In this document: in pieces, positions 24,295 through 32,764 of the stretch
Layout: each line of letters opens with the position of its first letter
Position numbering within the stretch: the stretch's first letter is position 1
DNA from: an uncultured bacterium
Lineage (GTDB): Bacteria > Verrucomicrobiota > Lentisphaeria > Victivallales > Victivallaceae
Length of the DNA stretch: 64,000 bases
Assembly: GCA_900551245.1 (NCBI GenBank)
Contig: URVC01000002.1
Location: 62,001 to 126,000 of the forward strand
Direction of reading: 5' to 3'
Position numbers and translations under genes: made by a program
The notes under the pieces: model-generated
Seen by the model: the letters and a program-made list of their open reading frames with translations, nothing else
Database searches by the model: none
Told to the model about the DNA's origin: nothing

Positions 24295-26103
24295 ATGAGC
24301 AAGTATCGTTCGAACACCTGCGGAGAACTCCGCAAGGCCGACGTGGGTCGGCAGGTCCGGCTTTCCGGATGGATTCACAGCGTCCGCGACCACGGCGGCG
24401 TCATCTTCATCGACCTGCGCGACCACTACGGGATCACGCAGATCGTGATCGACCCGGAGTGCGCTTTCTACCAGGCGCTGGAGCGCTGGCGGGTGGAGAC
24501 GGTGGTCCGGTTCGACGGCGTCGTCGTCGCCCGCAGCGAGAGCACGATCAACCCGAAGCTGGCCACCGGCGAAATCGAGGTCAAGGCGACCGACATGGAG
24601 GTGCTCGGCGAGGCGGAGGTGATTCCGTTCCAGATCGCCAAGGACGACGGCGCGCCGGAGGCGATGCGGCTCAAATACCGCTTCCTCGACCTCCGCCGCG
24701 AACAGCTGCACCGCAACATCATGCTGCGCAGCAAGGTGATCGCCGAAATGCGGCGCTACATGACCGCGCAGGGGTTCAACGAATTCCAGACGCCGATTCT
24801 GACCGCCAGCAGTCCGGAAGGCGCGCGCGACTATCTGGTGCCGTCGCGGCTGCATCCGGGCAAGTTCTACGCGCTGCCGCAGGCGCCGCAGCAGTTCAAA
24901 CAGCTGCTGATGGTGGCCGGTTTCGACCGCTACTTCCAGATTGCGCCCTGCTTCCGCGACGAGGATGCGCGCGCCGACCGCAGTCCCGGCGAATTCTATC
25001 AGATGGACGTCGAGATGAGCTTCGTCGAGCAGGATGAGATCTTCGAGGTGATCGAAGGGCTGATCGCCGACATCTTCGAAAAGTTCTCCGAAAAGGAGTT
25101 CTCTCGTCCGCCGTTCGTGCGGATTCCCTACCGCGAGGCGATGCGCCGCTTCGGTTCGGACAAGCCGGACCTGCGCAACCCGCTCGAAATGATCGACGTC
25201 ACCGAACTCTTCCGCAACTGCGGCTTCAAGGCGTTCGCCGGAGCGGTCGCCGCGGGCGGCGTGGTGCGGGCGATCCGGGCGCCGAAGGTCGCGGGCAAGC
25301 CGCGCAAGTTCTTCGACGACATGATCCGCTTCGCGCAGGAGAACGGCGCGAAGGGGATGGCCTACATCATCTGGACCGGGGAAGAGGAGAAGAGCCCGAT
25401 CGTCAAGTTCCTCGACCGGCAGATCCTCGACGGCCTCAAGGCGGCGGGCGGCGTCGAAGACGGCGATGCGCTCTTCTTCCTCGCCGACGAGGAGAAGGCG
25501 GTGCAGAAGATCGGCGGAGCGGTGATTCCGGAACTCGGCCGCCAGCTCGGTCTCATCGACCCGAACGTGTTCAAATTCTGCTGGATCGTCGACTTCCCGA
25601 TGTTCGAACTCGACGAGGAGACCGGCGCGACGATCTTCTCCCACAACCCCTTCTCGATGCCGCAGGGCGGCATGAAGGCGCTGGAGGAGCAGAATCCGCT
25701 CGACATCCTCGCCTATCAGTACGACATCGTCTGCAACGGCATCGAACTCTCCTCGGGCGCCATCCGGAACCATCAGCCCGAAGTGATGTACAAGGCGTTC
25801 GAGATCGCCGGCTACGACCGGAGCGTCGTCGACGAGAAGTTCGGCGGCATGATCAACGCCTTCAAGCTCGGTGCGCCGCCGCACGGCGGCATCGCCCCCG
25901 GCGTCGACCGCATGGTGATGCTGCTGGCCGATGAGCCGAACATCCGCGAAGTGATCGCGTTCCCGTTCAACCAGCAGGCGCAGGATCTGATGATGAACGC
26001 GCCCGCCGAGGTGACGCTCAAGCAGTTGCGCGAACTGCACATCGAGATCAAACTGCCGAAGAAGCAGGAGAAGCCGCAGAGCGCGGAAGCGCCGCGGAAC
26101 TGA
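24295..26103 (+). CDS. aspS: Aspartyl-tRNA synthetase, bacterial type, probably non-discriminating
   Basis: AspRS charges tRNA(Asp). The 602-residue product has the N-terminal OB-fold (SGWIHSVRDHGGVIFIDLRDHYG), class II motif 2 and 3 regions (CFRDEDARADRSPGEFYQMD; GAPPHGGIAPGVDRMVMLL) and the large bacterial GAD insertion. His33 in RDHGG is the residue found in non-discriminating bacterial AspRSs, which also charge tRNA(Asn) for GatCAB; discriminating E. coli-type enzymes have Leu there. The ATG at 24295 follows AAGGAAATATC. The tail is Lys/Pro-rich. It heads a plus-strand run of envelope genes. Confidence 0.96.
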   Translation: MSKYRSNTCGELRKADVGRQVRLSGWIHSVRDHGGVIFIDLRDHYGITQIVIDPECAFYQALERWRVETVVRFDGVVVARSESTINPKLATGEIEVKATDMEVLGEAEVIPFQIAKDDGAPEAMRLKYRFLDLRREQLHRNIMLRSKVIAEMRRYMTAQGFNEFQTPILTASSPEGARDYLVPSRLHPGKFYALPQAPQQFKQLLMVAGFDRYFQIAPCFRDEDARADRSPGEFYQMDVEMSFVEQDEIFEVIEGLIADIFEKFSEKEFSRPPFVRIPYREAMRRFGSDKPDLRNPLEMIDVTELFRNCGFKAFAGAVAAGGVVRAIRAPKVAGKPRKFFDDMIRFAQENGAKGMAYIIWTGEEEKSPIVKFLDRQILDGLKAAGGVEDGDALFFLADEEKAVQKIGGAVIPELGRQLGLIDPNVFKFCWIVDFPMFELDEETGATIFSHNPFSMPQGGMKALEEQNPLDILAYQYDIVCNGIELSSGAIRNHQPEVMYKAFEIAGYDRSVVDEKFGGMINAFKLGAPPHGGIAPGVDRMVMLLADEPNIREVIAFPFNQQAQDLMMNAPAEVTLKQLRELHIEIKLPKKQEKPQSAEAPRN

Positions 26104-26110
26104 GGTGACG

Positions 26111-27106
26111 ATGGGAGCGCTTGCCGACCGGATGCGCCGGGCGTTCTGCCTGCTGATCTGCGTCGCCGCGACCGCGGTGGCGGCGGAGTCGCCGCTGCTC
26201 AACTTCGTTCCGGCGGGCGCGGACTGCCTGGTGTTCGCCGACCTCGATCAGCTGCGGAACCGGACCGGATTCGACCGGATGGTGGAATCCAGTCCCGCCA
26301 TGCAGGAGCTGCTCGATGACTTCGAGGCGCGCTACCGCGTCCGGCTCGACCACTGCTCCGAACTGCTCTGGGCCGGAGACGGGAGGCGGCTGCGCGGACT
26401 GCTGATCCGGACCAATCTGCCGGAGGCGCGGTTCCGCCAGGGGCTGCGTGACGGGGGAACCCGTTTCTCTTTGAAAAAATATGGCATGCGGGAGGTCCTT
26501 CTGGTGGAGGCCGGCAGTGCCATTGCGAAGGAGCAGTTGCGGCTCGCGCTCTGCTATCTGGATCCTGCCTCGGTCCTCGCGGCCGAAGAGCGCGGTCTGG
26601 AGCTCTTTTTTGCCGCTCTCCGGCCGGTGGCGTCCAGCCGCCGCGCCGCCTTCCGGGTGCCGGATGGCGCCCCGCTGCTGTGGGGATTCTGCAATTTGCG
26701 GGCGATGCTGTCGCCGGCGGGCAGGAAGATGGATCCGGTGGCCGGAGCCTTTTTCCGCAGCATCCGCCAGCTGACGGCCGATGTGCAGCTCGCGTCCGGC
26801 GGCGGCTGGAGTCTCCGGATGAACGCCGCGTGCGATGACGCCAAATCGGCCTCGATGCTCGCCGCCGCTCTGCCCGGATATCTGGCGATGGGGGCGGGGC
26901 TCTTTTTCGCCGGGTATCCTCAGCTGGCCTCCGATGTGATCGCCGCGTTCCGGGCCCGGGCGCAGGGGAATTCCGTCGTGGCGGAGCTCCGGGTGGACGG
27001 TGCGCTGGCGGGTCGGCTCGGAGCGTTTCTGCGCAGTGAAGCCGCCCGGCGGATCATTCCGCCCGATCCGGTTCCCCCCGATCTTCAGCAGCGCCGGGCG
27101 AAGTGA
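26111..27106 (+). CDS. Exported protein of unknown function
   Basis: The product is 331 residues. An N-terminal signal peptide (RRAFCLLICVAATAVAAES) is followed by a soluble mixed domain; phrases such as LNFVPAGADCLVFADLDQLR and LLWGFCNLRAML resemble the 'VPADADLVVRVDL'-type domain of periplasmic proteins in PVC bacteria, but no function is known. GAGG precedes the ATG at 26111 by five bases; an alternative GTG two codons earlier is possible. The stop overlaps the transglycosylase start by one base, so the two are co-expressed. Confidence 0.8.
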   Translation: MGALADRMRRAFCLLICVAATAVAAESPLLNFVPAGADCLVFADLDQLRNRTGFDRMVESSPAMQELLDDFEARYRVRLDHCSELLWAGDGRRLRGLLIRTNLPEARFRQGLRDGGTRFSLKKYGMREVLLVEAGSAIAKEQLRLALCYLDPASVLAAEERGLELFFAALRPVASSRRAAFRVPDGAPLLWGFCNLRAMLSPAGRKMDPVAGAFFRSIRQLTADVQLASGGGWSLRMNAACDDAKSASMLAAALPGYLAMGAGLFFAGYPQLASDVIAAFRARAQGNSVVAELRVDGALAGRLGAFLRSEAARRIIPPDPVPPDLQQRRAK

Positions 27107-27708
27107 TGGCGGCCGCGAAGCGCAGCACAGAGTGGTGGAAGAGAATTCCGGCCGGATACCCGGTGCGGTTTCTGGCGCTCATGATGCTCGCCGTCGTGGT
27201 GGTCGCCTACTGCCGGCAGGAGGATCTCCGCGACTGGATGGTGGACGACACACGGTTCGCCGCGGAAATCCGCGAAGCCGCGCAGAAACATGGCGTGGAC
27301 TCCTCGCTGGTGCGAGCCGTGGTGTTTCAGGAGAGCCGGTTCGACCCCTTCGCCCGCGGGAGCAAGGGCGAGGTGGGGCTGATGCAGGTTCTGCCGCGGG
27401 GTGCGGTCGCCGACTGGGCGCGCGTCAACCGCAGACCGGTTCCCGCCCGCTCCGCGCTGACCGATCCCCGGCTCAACCTTGAGATCGGCTGCTGGTATCT
27501 GGCCCGCGGCCTGCGCCGGTGGCGGAAATACACACACGGCGCCGAACTGGCCCTGGCCGGATACAACGCCGGCGAGAGCCGGGCGGACCGGTGGAAGCCT
27601 GAGGAGCTCGACGGGGAAGTGATTCCGCGAATTACCATTGCCAGCACCCGGCATTATGTGAGCCGGATTATGAAACGATATCGCAGTTATCAGGAGAAGA
27701 GACCGTGA
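27106..27708 (+). CDS. Membrane-anchored lytic transglycosylase (SLT/GH23 family)
   Basis: The product is 200 residues. An N-terminal transmembrane segment (about 20-38, LALMMLAVVVVAYC) is followed by a lysozyme-like domain with catalytic Glu in VFQESRFDP, the GEVGLMQVLP motif, and AGYNAG further on, as in family 1 lytic transglycosylases. It cleaves peptidoglycan with 1,6-anhydro product formation. The start overlaps the preceding stop, and the stop overlaps the next start, showing an operon of envelope genes. Confidence 0.92.
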   Translation: MAAAKRSTEWWKRIPAGYPVRFLALMMLAVVVVAYCRQEDLRDWMVDDTRFAAEIREAAQKHGVDSSLVRAVVFQESRFDPFARGSKGEVGLMQVLPRGAVADWARVNRRPVPARSALTDPRLNLEIGCWYLARGLRRWRKYTHGAELALAGYNAGESRADRWKPEELDGEVIPRITIASTRHYVSRIMKRYRSYQEKRP

Positions 27709-28442
27709 GACGACAGATGTTCCGGTGGCTGTTGCCGGTGCTGCTGCTCTGCGGCGGTGTTTCCGGTGCGCCGCTTTCACCGGAGGAGGGCGGCCCCTCG
27801 CCGGACGCCGTCTGGAGAAACGACTTCAGCGATCCGGAAAATCTCGGGAAGGAGTGGAAGTTCGACGGCTCGCGCTTCATGGTTCCCCGGACGAATTTCC
27901 GCATCGCCGAAGAGGCGAGCGCGGTCAACGGCCGGGTCATGGTGGTGGAGGCGAAGCGTTCCACCGGGGTGATGCTGGCGGCGCCGTCGCCGGTCGATCT
28001 GGAACGGTATCCGGTCATGCGCTGGCGGTGGCGGGTGATTCGCCCGGTGCGCCTTGCTCCGGAGGCGGAGGAGGTGGACGATCAGGCGGTGGTGCTCTAC
28101 TTCGGCGACGGCACGTTGATCCGGCAGAAGAGCGTCGGCTACCGCTGGGAGTGCAATACGCCGATCGGCAGCTCCGCGCTGCTCAAGTATGCCGCGGGGA
28201 TGATGACGGTGAAGGCGTTCTGCGTGCGGAACCGCACCTCTCCGGTGGGCGAATGGATCACGGAGGAGCGCGACGTGGTGGCCGACTTCCGGGCGGCGTA
28301 CGGGCGGAATCCCAACCGCTACTTCATCATCAGCGTCGGAGCGAACAGCCAGTATTCCGATTCGGATACGCGAGCGGAAATTGATTTTATCGAATTTGTC
28401 CCCCGCCGGAAGCCGCCGGAGGGCGGCGACGGCGCGAAATAG
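27705..28442 (+). CDS. DUF3047-like exported protein
   Basis: The product is 245 residues with a signal peptide (MFRWLLPVLLLCGGVSGA). It matches DUF3047 features: a PVMRWRWRV strand followed by an acidic DDQAVVLYFGDGT turn, an AFCVRNRTSPVGEWITEERDV loop and the ending ISVGANSQYSDSDTRAEIDFIEFV. The GTG start at 27705 is favoured because AGGAG lies eight bases upstream and it overlaps the transglycosylase stop by four bases. The fold resembles a lectin-like sandwich; the role is unknown. Confidence 0.78.
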   Translation: MRRQMFRWLLPVLLLCGGVSGAPLSPEEGGPSPDAVWRNDFSDPENLGKEWKFDGSRFMVPRTNFRIAEEASAVNGRVMVVEAKRSTGVMLAAPSPVDLERYPVMRWRWRVIRPVRLAPEAEEVDDQAVVLYFGDGTLIRQKSVGYRWECNTPIGSSALLKYAAGMMTVKAFCVRNRTSPVGEWITEERDVVADFRAAYGRNPNRYFIISVGANSQYSDSDTRAEIDFIEFVPRRKPPEGGDGAK

Positions 28443-28516
28443 GTTCGGCCGCGGCGCGTCGGGAAGGGCGGAGTGTGGCGCAAAACCGGCGTCCGGCGGC
28501 GGGAAAGGAGGCCCCG

Positions 28517-29437
28517 ATGGCGAAAAAATGGAATAATTTGCGCTTTTTTAAGGATTTACACTTGCTAAATCGGAAAAATGCGATTATTTTAAGTACTCTC
28601 ATGGTGTGTGCCCTCGGGGGCACATGTGCCTATGGGAGCGGTCCGGACGGAGGTACGGGCCCCGGAGTGACGGTCACGATCAAGCCGACGGATGCTCATC
28701 GGCTGCGGGAGTTGAACCGGTTGCGCGGGGAGCTGGCCGCCGCGGCCGAAACGGTCAGGCGCCTGGAGCTCGAAAACGAGTCGTTGCGAGAGAGCCGGGC
28801 GGATCTGCGGGCCGAGTTGATTGAAATAAAAGAAAAATTCAACAGGCAGAATGAGAGTTTGCGCCAACTGCGGCTGTGGCTGGCCGGCGTCCCGGCGGAG
28901 GGGACAGTGCGAAAAACCGGTCGGCGGGAAGAACAGCTCGTCGGAGTGCTGGCGGAACTCTCAAAAAGCGGTGGCGAGCTCGCCCTCGACGCTGTGACAT
29001 TCTGCGACCTTGTGCGTGCTCTCCTGCGTGAAGTGCCGATCGGGAAGGTGCGGCAGGCGGAGATCCGGCTCAAGCTGGACTCCCTCGCCCGGAGTGCGCG
29101 AAGGTTCATCGCCCTGACGGGGCCGGAAACGGCTGCGGAAAACGGGGCCGACCCGCTGCGAACGTGTCGGATCCTGGCAGTCGATTCGGAACTGTCGATT
29201 GTGGTGCTGTCGGTAGGTTCGGCGAAAGGCGTTTTCACCGGAATGATCTACCGGGTCGGGAAGGACAGACCGGTTCAGCTCAGAGTGGTCGCGGTGCGGC
29301 CATACGTCGCGGCGGCTGAAGTGGTCAAAGGCAGCATCGGCGACCTTGCTCCGGGGATGGAGGCCGTGGCGGGAGAAACCAGAGATGCCGCGGGAGCGTT
29401 GAGCTCCGCGGTCTCGAACAAGAAACAACAGGAATAA
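28517..29437 (+). CDS. Envelope protein with coiled coil and C-terminal beta domain, unknown function
   Basis: The product is 306 residues. A hydrophobic export segment (AIILSTLMVCALGG) is followed by a long coiled coil (about residues 55-110) and a C-terminal beta-rich part with a VVLSVGSAKGVFTGMIYRVG strand, seen in coiled-coil envelope proteins of this group. RBS AGGAGG lies before the ATG at 28517. The first 90 bases are markedly AT-rich and include a promoter-like pair and a hairpin. It directly precedes the ribosomal gene cluster by 12 bases, so it may share its transcript. Confidence 0.7.
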   Translation: MAKKWNNLRFFKDLHLLNRKNAIILSTLMVCALGGTCAYGSGPDGGTGPGVTVTIKPTDAHRLRELNRLRGELAAAAETVRRLELENESLRESRADLRAELIEIKEKFNRQNESLRQLRLWLAGVPAEGTVRKTGRREEQLVGVLAELSKSGGELALDAVTFCDLVRALLREVPIGKVRQAEIRLKLDSLARSARRFIALTGPETAAENGADPLRTCRILAVDSELSIVVLSVGSAKGVFTGMIYRVGKDRPVQLRVVAVRPYVAAAEVVKGSIGDLAPGMEAVAGETRDAAGALSSAVSNKKQQE

Positions 29438-29449
29438 AGAAGCCAGACT

Positions 29450-29785
29450 ATGGAAGTTAGAGCTTTGACAAGGAATGTGCGGATATCGCCGGAGAAGGCG
29501 CGTCATCTTTCGCGTCTGATTCAGGGCAAGTCCGCAGTCGAAGCGCTTGCGATCGTCGACCTGAGCCCCCGCAAGGCGGCCGGTCTTCTGGGCGACACGC
29601 TGCGCTCCGCCGTGGCCAATGCTGAAAACAACTGCGACCTGAACCGGAAGGAGCTCGTGGTGAAGGCCGCGCTGGTCAGCCCCGGTCCGATCATCAAGCG
29701 TTTTCGTGCGAAGGCCCGCGGTTCGGCCGGCCGGATCCGCAAGCGGACCAGCCATCTGGAAGTTATTTTGACGGATATGAACTAG
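29450..29785 (+). CDS. rplV: Large ribosomal subunit protein uL22
   Basis: The product is 111 residues, a normal length. The N-terminus MEVRALTRNVRISPEKARHL and the C-terminal hairpin KARGSAGRIRKRTSHLEVIL are typical of L22, which lines the exit tunnel. It is the first ribosomal gene of this cluster; the expected upstream neighbour rpsS is not present, so the S10 operon is broken before this gene. The RBS is weak. Confidence 0.97.
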   Translation: MEVRALTRNVRISPEKARHLSRLIQGKSAVEALAIVDLSPRKAAGLLGDTLRSAVANAENNCDLNRKELVVKAALVSPGPIIKRFRAKARGSAGRIRKRTSHLEVILTDMN

Positions 29786-29801
29786 AATAGGGGATTGAAT
29801 C

Positions 29802-30509
29802 GTGGGACAGAAAGTTAATCCGATCGGATTGAGAACGGCTCTGACCAAGAATTGGGAATCCCGCTGGTTTGCCGACAAGAAGACGCATGGCCGGACGCTG
29901 TTCGGTGAGTGGCTCCATGAGGACCTTGCGATCCGCAAGTTCATCAAGGAGAAGTTTGCGCAGGCGGCGATTGCCCGGATTCAGATTGAGCGTTTTGCGA
30001 ATCGCGTGCGTGTGACCATTTTTTCGGCCCGTCCCGGCGTGCTGATCGGCAAGAAGGGTGCCGAGCTTGACTCGCTCAAGTCGGACATTGCCAAGCTGGC
30101 CGCGGGCAAAGAGGTGTTCATTGAGATCGCGGAGATCCGCCGTGCCGAAACCAACGCCCAGCTGGTGGCGGAGAACATCGCCCAGCAGCTGGAGCGCCGC
30201 ATCGGCTTCCGCCGTGCGATGAAGCGTGCCATCCAGACTGCGATGGATATGGGCGCCGACGGGATCAAGATCAACTGCGCCGGCCGTCTGGGCGGTGCTG
30301 AGCTTGCTCGTGAAGAACAGTACAAGGAAGGCCGTGTGCCGCTGCATACGCTGAAGGCGAACATCGACTACGGATTCACGGAAGCGAGCACGACGGCCGG
30401 TAAGATCGGCGTCAAGGTTTGGATTTGTCACAAAGACTCTACGGAGGAACAAGATTATGCCGTTAATGCCAAAAAGAGTAAAGTACAGAAAGGTTCAGCG
30501 CGGAAGTAA
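29802..30509 (+). CDS. rpsC: Small ribosomal subunit protein uS3
   Basis: The product is 235 residues with an N-terminal MGQKVNPIGLRT and KH domain (RPGVLIGKKGAELDSL), and a C-terminal half with GRLGGAELAR. The family body ends at GVKVWICHKD; the last twenty-odd residues (KKSKVQKGSARK) are coded in a region that overlaps the start of rplP by 53 bases. Either the tail is genuine or a sequence shift removed an earlier stop. S3 sits at the mRNA entry channel. Confidence 0.96.
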   Translation: MGQKVNPIGLRTALTKNWESRWFADKKTHGRTLFGEWLHEDLAIRKFIKEKFAQAAIARIQIERFANRVRVTIFSARPGVLIGKKGAELDSLKSDIAKLAAGKEVFIEIAEIRRAETNAQLVAENIAQQLERRIGFRRAMKRAIQTAMDMGADGIKINCAGRLGGAELAREEQYKEGRVPLHTLKANIDYGFTEASTTAGKIGVKVWICHKDSTEEQDYAVNAKKSKVQKGSARK

Positions 30510-30870
30510 CGCCGGACTTGCCACTTCCAACAACAAGCTGGATTTCGGCGATTACGCGTTGCAGGCGCTGACCCGCGGGTACGTTACCAATAATCAGATT
30601 GAAGCCGCCCGTGTTGCGATCAACCGTCATCTGAAGCGTCGCGGCAAGGTGTGGATCCGTATGTTCCCCTTCCGCTCCTTCACCAAGAAGCCGTTGGAAG
30701 TCCGTATGGGCAAGGGAAAGGGCGCGGTCGAAGGCTGGGTTGCTCCGGTGCTTCCGGGCCGTGTGCTTTTCGAGGTTTCCGGGTGCAGCGAAGCGGTTGC
30801 GAAGGAAGCCATGAGTCGTGCTGCGAACAAGCTCTGCTTGCGCTGCAAGTTCCTGTCGCGGGAAGGGTGA
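30457..30870 (+). CDS. rplP: Large ribosomal subunit protein uL16
   Basis: The product is 137 residues. MPKRVKYRKVQRG at the N-terminus, then WIRMFPFRSFTKKPLEVRMG and a C-terminal KLCLRCKFLSREG. The ATG at 30457 has GGAGGAACAAGATT upstream, so the start is well supported even though it overlaps rpsC by 53 bases. L16 contacts the A-site tRNA. Confidence 0.97.
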   Translation: MPLMPKRVKYRKVQRGSNAGLATSNNKLDFGDYALQALTRGYVTNNQIEAARVAINRHLKRRGKVWIRMFPFRSFTKKPLEVRMGKGKGAVEGWVAPVLPGRVLFEVSGCSEAVAKEAMSRAANKLCLRCKFLSREG

Positions 30871-30874
30871 TGCG

Positions 30875-31078
30875 ATGAAGACGAAGGAAATCCGTGAATT
30901 GACCGATGCCGAGCTGGTGACCAAGGTTGCCGATCTGCAGCGTGAGAAGTTGAACCTCAAGATTCAGTCCCGTACCGGCCAGCTCGAGAAGACCGCCAGG
31001 GTCCGTGAGATCCGTCGCGATATCGCGCGTCTCTACACCGAGCAGACTGCCCGGGCCGCCAAAGCCGAGGTGAAGTGA
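30875..31078 (+). CDS. rpmC: Large ribosomal subunit protein uL29
   Basis: The product is 67 residues from the ATG at 30875 (MKTKEIRELTDAELVTKVAD), a normal size, with a helical body and LNLKIQSRTGQLEKTARVRE. Upstream in-frame codons exist, but family homology starts here. Its stop overlaps the rpsQ start. L29 sits next to the exit tunnel, close to the trigger factor site. Confidence 0.95.
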   Translation: MKTKEIRELTDAELVTKVADLQREKLNLKIQSRTGQLEKTARVREIRRDIARLYTEQTARAAKAEVK

Positions 31079-31356
31079 TGAGTGAAGCGAAAGTTGAAGT
31101 CCGGGGACACCGGAAGGAACGTGTCGGCGTGGTTGTGAGCAACGTCCAGGACAAGACCATCGTGGTCAAGGTGGACCGTCGCACGCCGCATCCGTTGTAT
31201 CAGAAGATCGTCAAGGTCAGTAAGAAGTTCACCGCTCACGACGAGAACAACGAGGCGAAGAAGGGCGATTTCGTCCGGATCGTCGAGACCCGTCCGCTGA
31301 GCCGCACGAAGCGCTGGCGGCTGATTGAGATCATCCGCCCGGCGGTGCAGGAATAA
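31078..31356 (+). CDS. rpsQ: Small ribosomal subunit protein uS17
   Basis: The product is 92 residues with the OB-fold signature GVVVSNVQDKTIVVKVDR and the HDENNEAKKGDFVRIVETRP stretch of S17. The ATG at 31078 overlaps the rpmC stop by one base, indicating coupled translation. Confidence 0.97.
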   Translation: MSEAKVEVRGHRKERVGVVVSNVQDKTIVVKVDRRTPHPLYQKIVKVSKKFTAHDENNEAKKGDFVRIVETRPLSRTKRWRLIEIIRPAVQE

Positions 31357-31377
31357 GACCTTCAGGAGAATTGAATC

Positions 31378-31743
31378 ATGATTCAGATGCAGAGTATTCT
31401 GGAGGTTGCCGACAATTCCGGAGCCAAGAAGGTGCTGACCATCACGGTTCTGGGGCAGGGCAAGAAGATTGCGCACGTTGGCGACATCATCAGCTGCGCC
31501 GTGGAGGAAGCGATTCCGGACGGTTCGGTGAAGAAGGGCCAGGTTGTGAAGGCGGTGGTGGTCCGCACGGCGGCGAAGATTCGTCGTCCGGACGGGTCCT
31601 ACCTGCGGTTCGACGACAACGCCGCAGTGCTCATCGACAAGGACAAGAACCCGATCGGGACCCGTATTTTCGGACCCGTGGCGCGTGAATTGCGCGAGAA
31701 GGACTTCATGAAGATCATCTCGCTGGCGCCGGAGGTGCTGTAA
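31378..31743 (+). CDS. rplN: Large ribosomal subunit protein uL14
   Basis: The product is 121 residues, almost the canonical 122. MIQMQSILEVADNSGAKKVL and the KKGQVVKAVVVRTA, RPDGSYLRFDDNAAVLI motifs are diagnostic. It opens the spc part of the cluster; AGGAGAATTGAATC precedes the ATG. Confidence 0.98.
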   Translation: MIQMQSILEVADNSGAKKVLTITVLGQGKKIAHVGDIISCAVEEAIPDGSVKKGQVVKAVVVRTAAKIRRPDGSYLRFDDNAAVLIDKDKNPIGTRIFGPVARELREKDFMKIISLAPEVL

Positions 31744-31745
31744 TT

Positions 31746-32000
31746 ATGAAATACCATGTCAAAAAAGGCGATAAGGTGCTGGTGAACTCCGGCAACTACA
31801 AGGGCGAGGAGGCCACCATCAAGGCGGTCATCACCAAGAATGACCGGGTGGTTCTCGAGTTCACGTCGAAGAAAGATCGCGCGATCGGCAAGCGGACGAT
31901 CAAAAAGAGCAGGCTCAATCCGAACGGCGGACTGATCGAGCGTTCGGTATCGGTGCATGTTTCGAACGTCACTCCCGTTGCCGCGGAAAAGACGGAGTAA
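31746..32000 (+). CDS. rplX: Large ribosomal subunit protein uL24
   Basis: The product is 84 residues with the KOW motif (KGDKVLVNSGNYKGEEATIKAV) and RLNPNGGLIERSVSVHVSNV near the end. It is short compared with the about 100-residue E. coli L24, but similar in other phyla. It starts two bases after rplN. Confidence 0.95.
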   Translation: MKYHVKKGDKVLVNSGNYKGEEATIKAVITKNDRVVLEFTSKKDRAIGKRTIKKSRLNPNGGLIERSVSVHVSNVTPVAAEKTE

Positions 32001-32006
32001 AGTAAA

Positions 32007-32543
32007 ATGCCTGATATGAAGAAAAAATATATGGACGAAGTCCGCGGGACGCTCCAGGCCAAGCTCGGCCTCAAGAACGTCATGCAGATTCCGAAGCTGG
32101 AGAAGATCGTGGTCTCCACCGGCATCGGGACCAGCGCGGAACGCGATGCTTTCACCGAGGCGAAGAAGCACCTCGGCGCCATGACCGGTCAGCAGCCGGT
32201 GATCACCAAGGCGCGCAAGAACGTCTCGAACTTCAAGCTGCGCGTCGGCATGCCGGTCGGTGTGATGGTGACGCTGCGGGGCAGCCGGATGTATGAATTC
32301 CTCGACCGCTTCGTGCACAACGCGCTGCCGCGCGTGCGTGACTTCCGCGGTATTCCGAAGAACGGTTTCGACGGTGTGGGCAACTACAACCTCGGAATCA
32401 GCGACGTGTCGGTCTTCACCGAAGTCGACGCCGACAAGCTCAAGTATCCGCTCGGGGTAAACATCACGATTGTGACGACCGCGAAGGATGACGAGTCGGC
32501 CCGTGAACTTCTGAAGATGATGGAAGTTCCGTTCGAGGATTAA
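32007..32543 (+). CDS. rplE: Large ribosomal subunit protein uL5
   Basis: The product is 178 residues. MQIPKLEKIVVSTGIG, the QQPVITKARKNVSNFKLRVG segment and GNYNLGISDVSVFTEVD are typical of L5, which binds 5S rRNA. GGAG lies nine bases before the ATG. Confidence 0.98.
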   Translation: MPDMKKKYMDEVRGTLQAKLGLKNVMQIPKLEKIVVSTGIGTSAERDAFTEAKKHLGAMTGQQPVITKARKNVSNFKLRVGMPVGVMVTLRGSRMYEFLDRFVHNALPRVRDFRGIPKNGFDGVGNYNLGISDVSVFTEVDADKLKYPLGVNITIVTTAKDDESARELLKMMEVPFED

Positions 32544-32559
32544 GGAAAGGGATTGCATC

Positions 32560-32745
32560 ATGGCAAAACTCAGTTTGATAGTGAAGGCCGAGCGCGGCAG
32601 CAAGTTCCCGGTGCGCAACTACACCCGGTGCAAGGCCTGCGGCCGTCCGCGTGCGTATATCGGCAAGTTCCAGCTCTGCCGTATCTGTTTCCGTGAACTG
32701 GCCTCGAAGGGTCAGATCCCGGGTGTGACCAAGGCCAGCTGGTAA
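32560..32745 (+). CDS. rpsZ: Small ribosomal subunit protein uS14, type Z (zinc-binding)
   Basis: The product is 61 residues, the short zinc-binding form: two Cys pairs CKAC and CRIC at positions 24-27 and 40-43 form a C4 site, then ASKGQIPGVTKASW. The presence of all four Cys means the C+ form, not the zinc-independent one. It follows rplE in the spc order. Confidence 0.97.
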   Translation: MAKLSLIVKAERGSKFPVRNYTRCKACGRPRAYIGKFQLCRICFRELASKGQIPGVTKASW

Positions 32746-32764
32746 GAAAGGAAGCAGGAAAAAA

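Noticed and set aside
24160..26202. 5' extension of the minus-strand gene at 23554 through aspS
   Set aside because: An ATG with a strong ribosome site at 24159 gives a sensible membrane protein; the upstream part is antisense to aspS.
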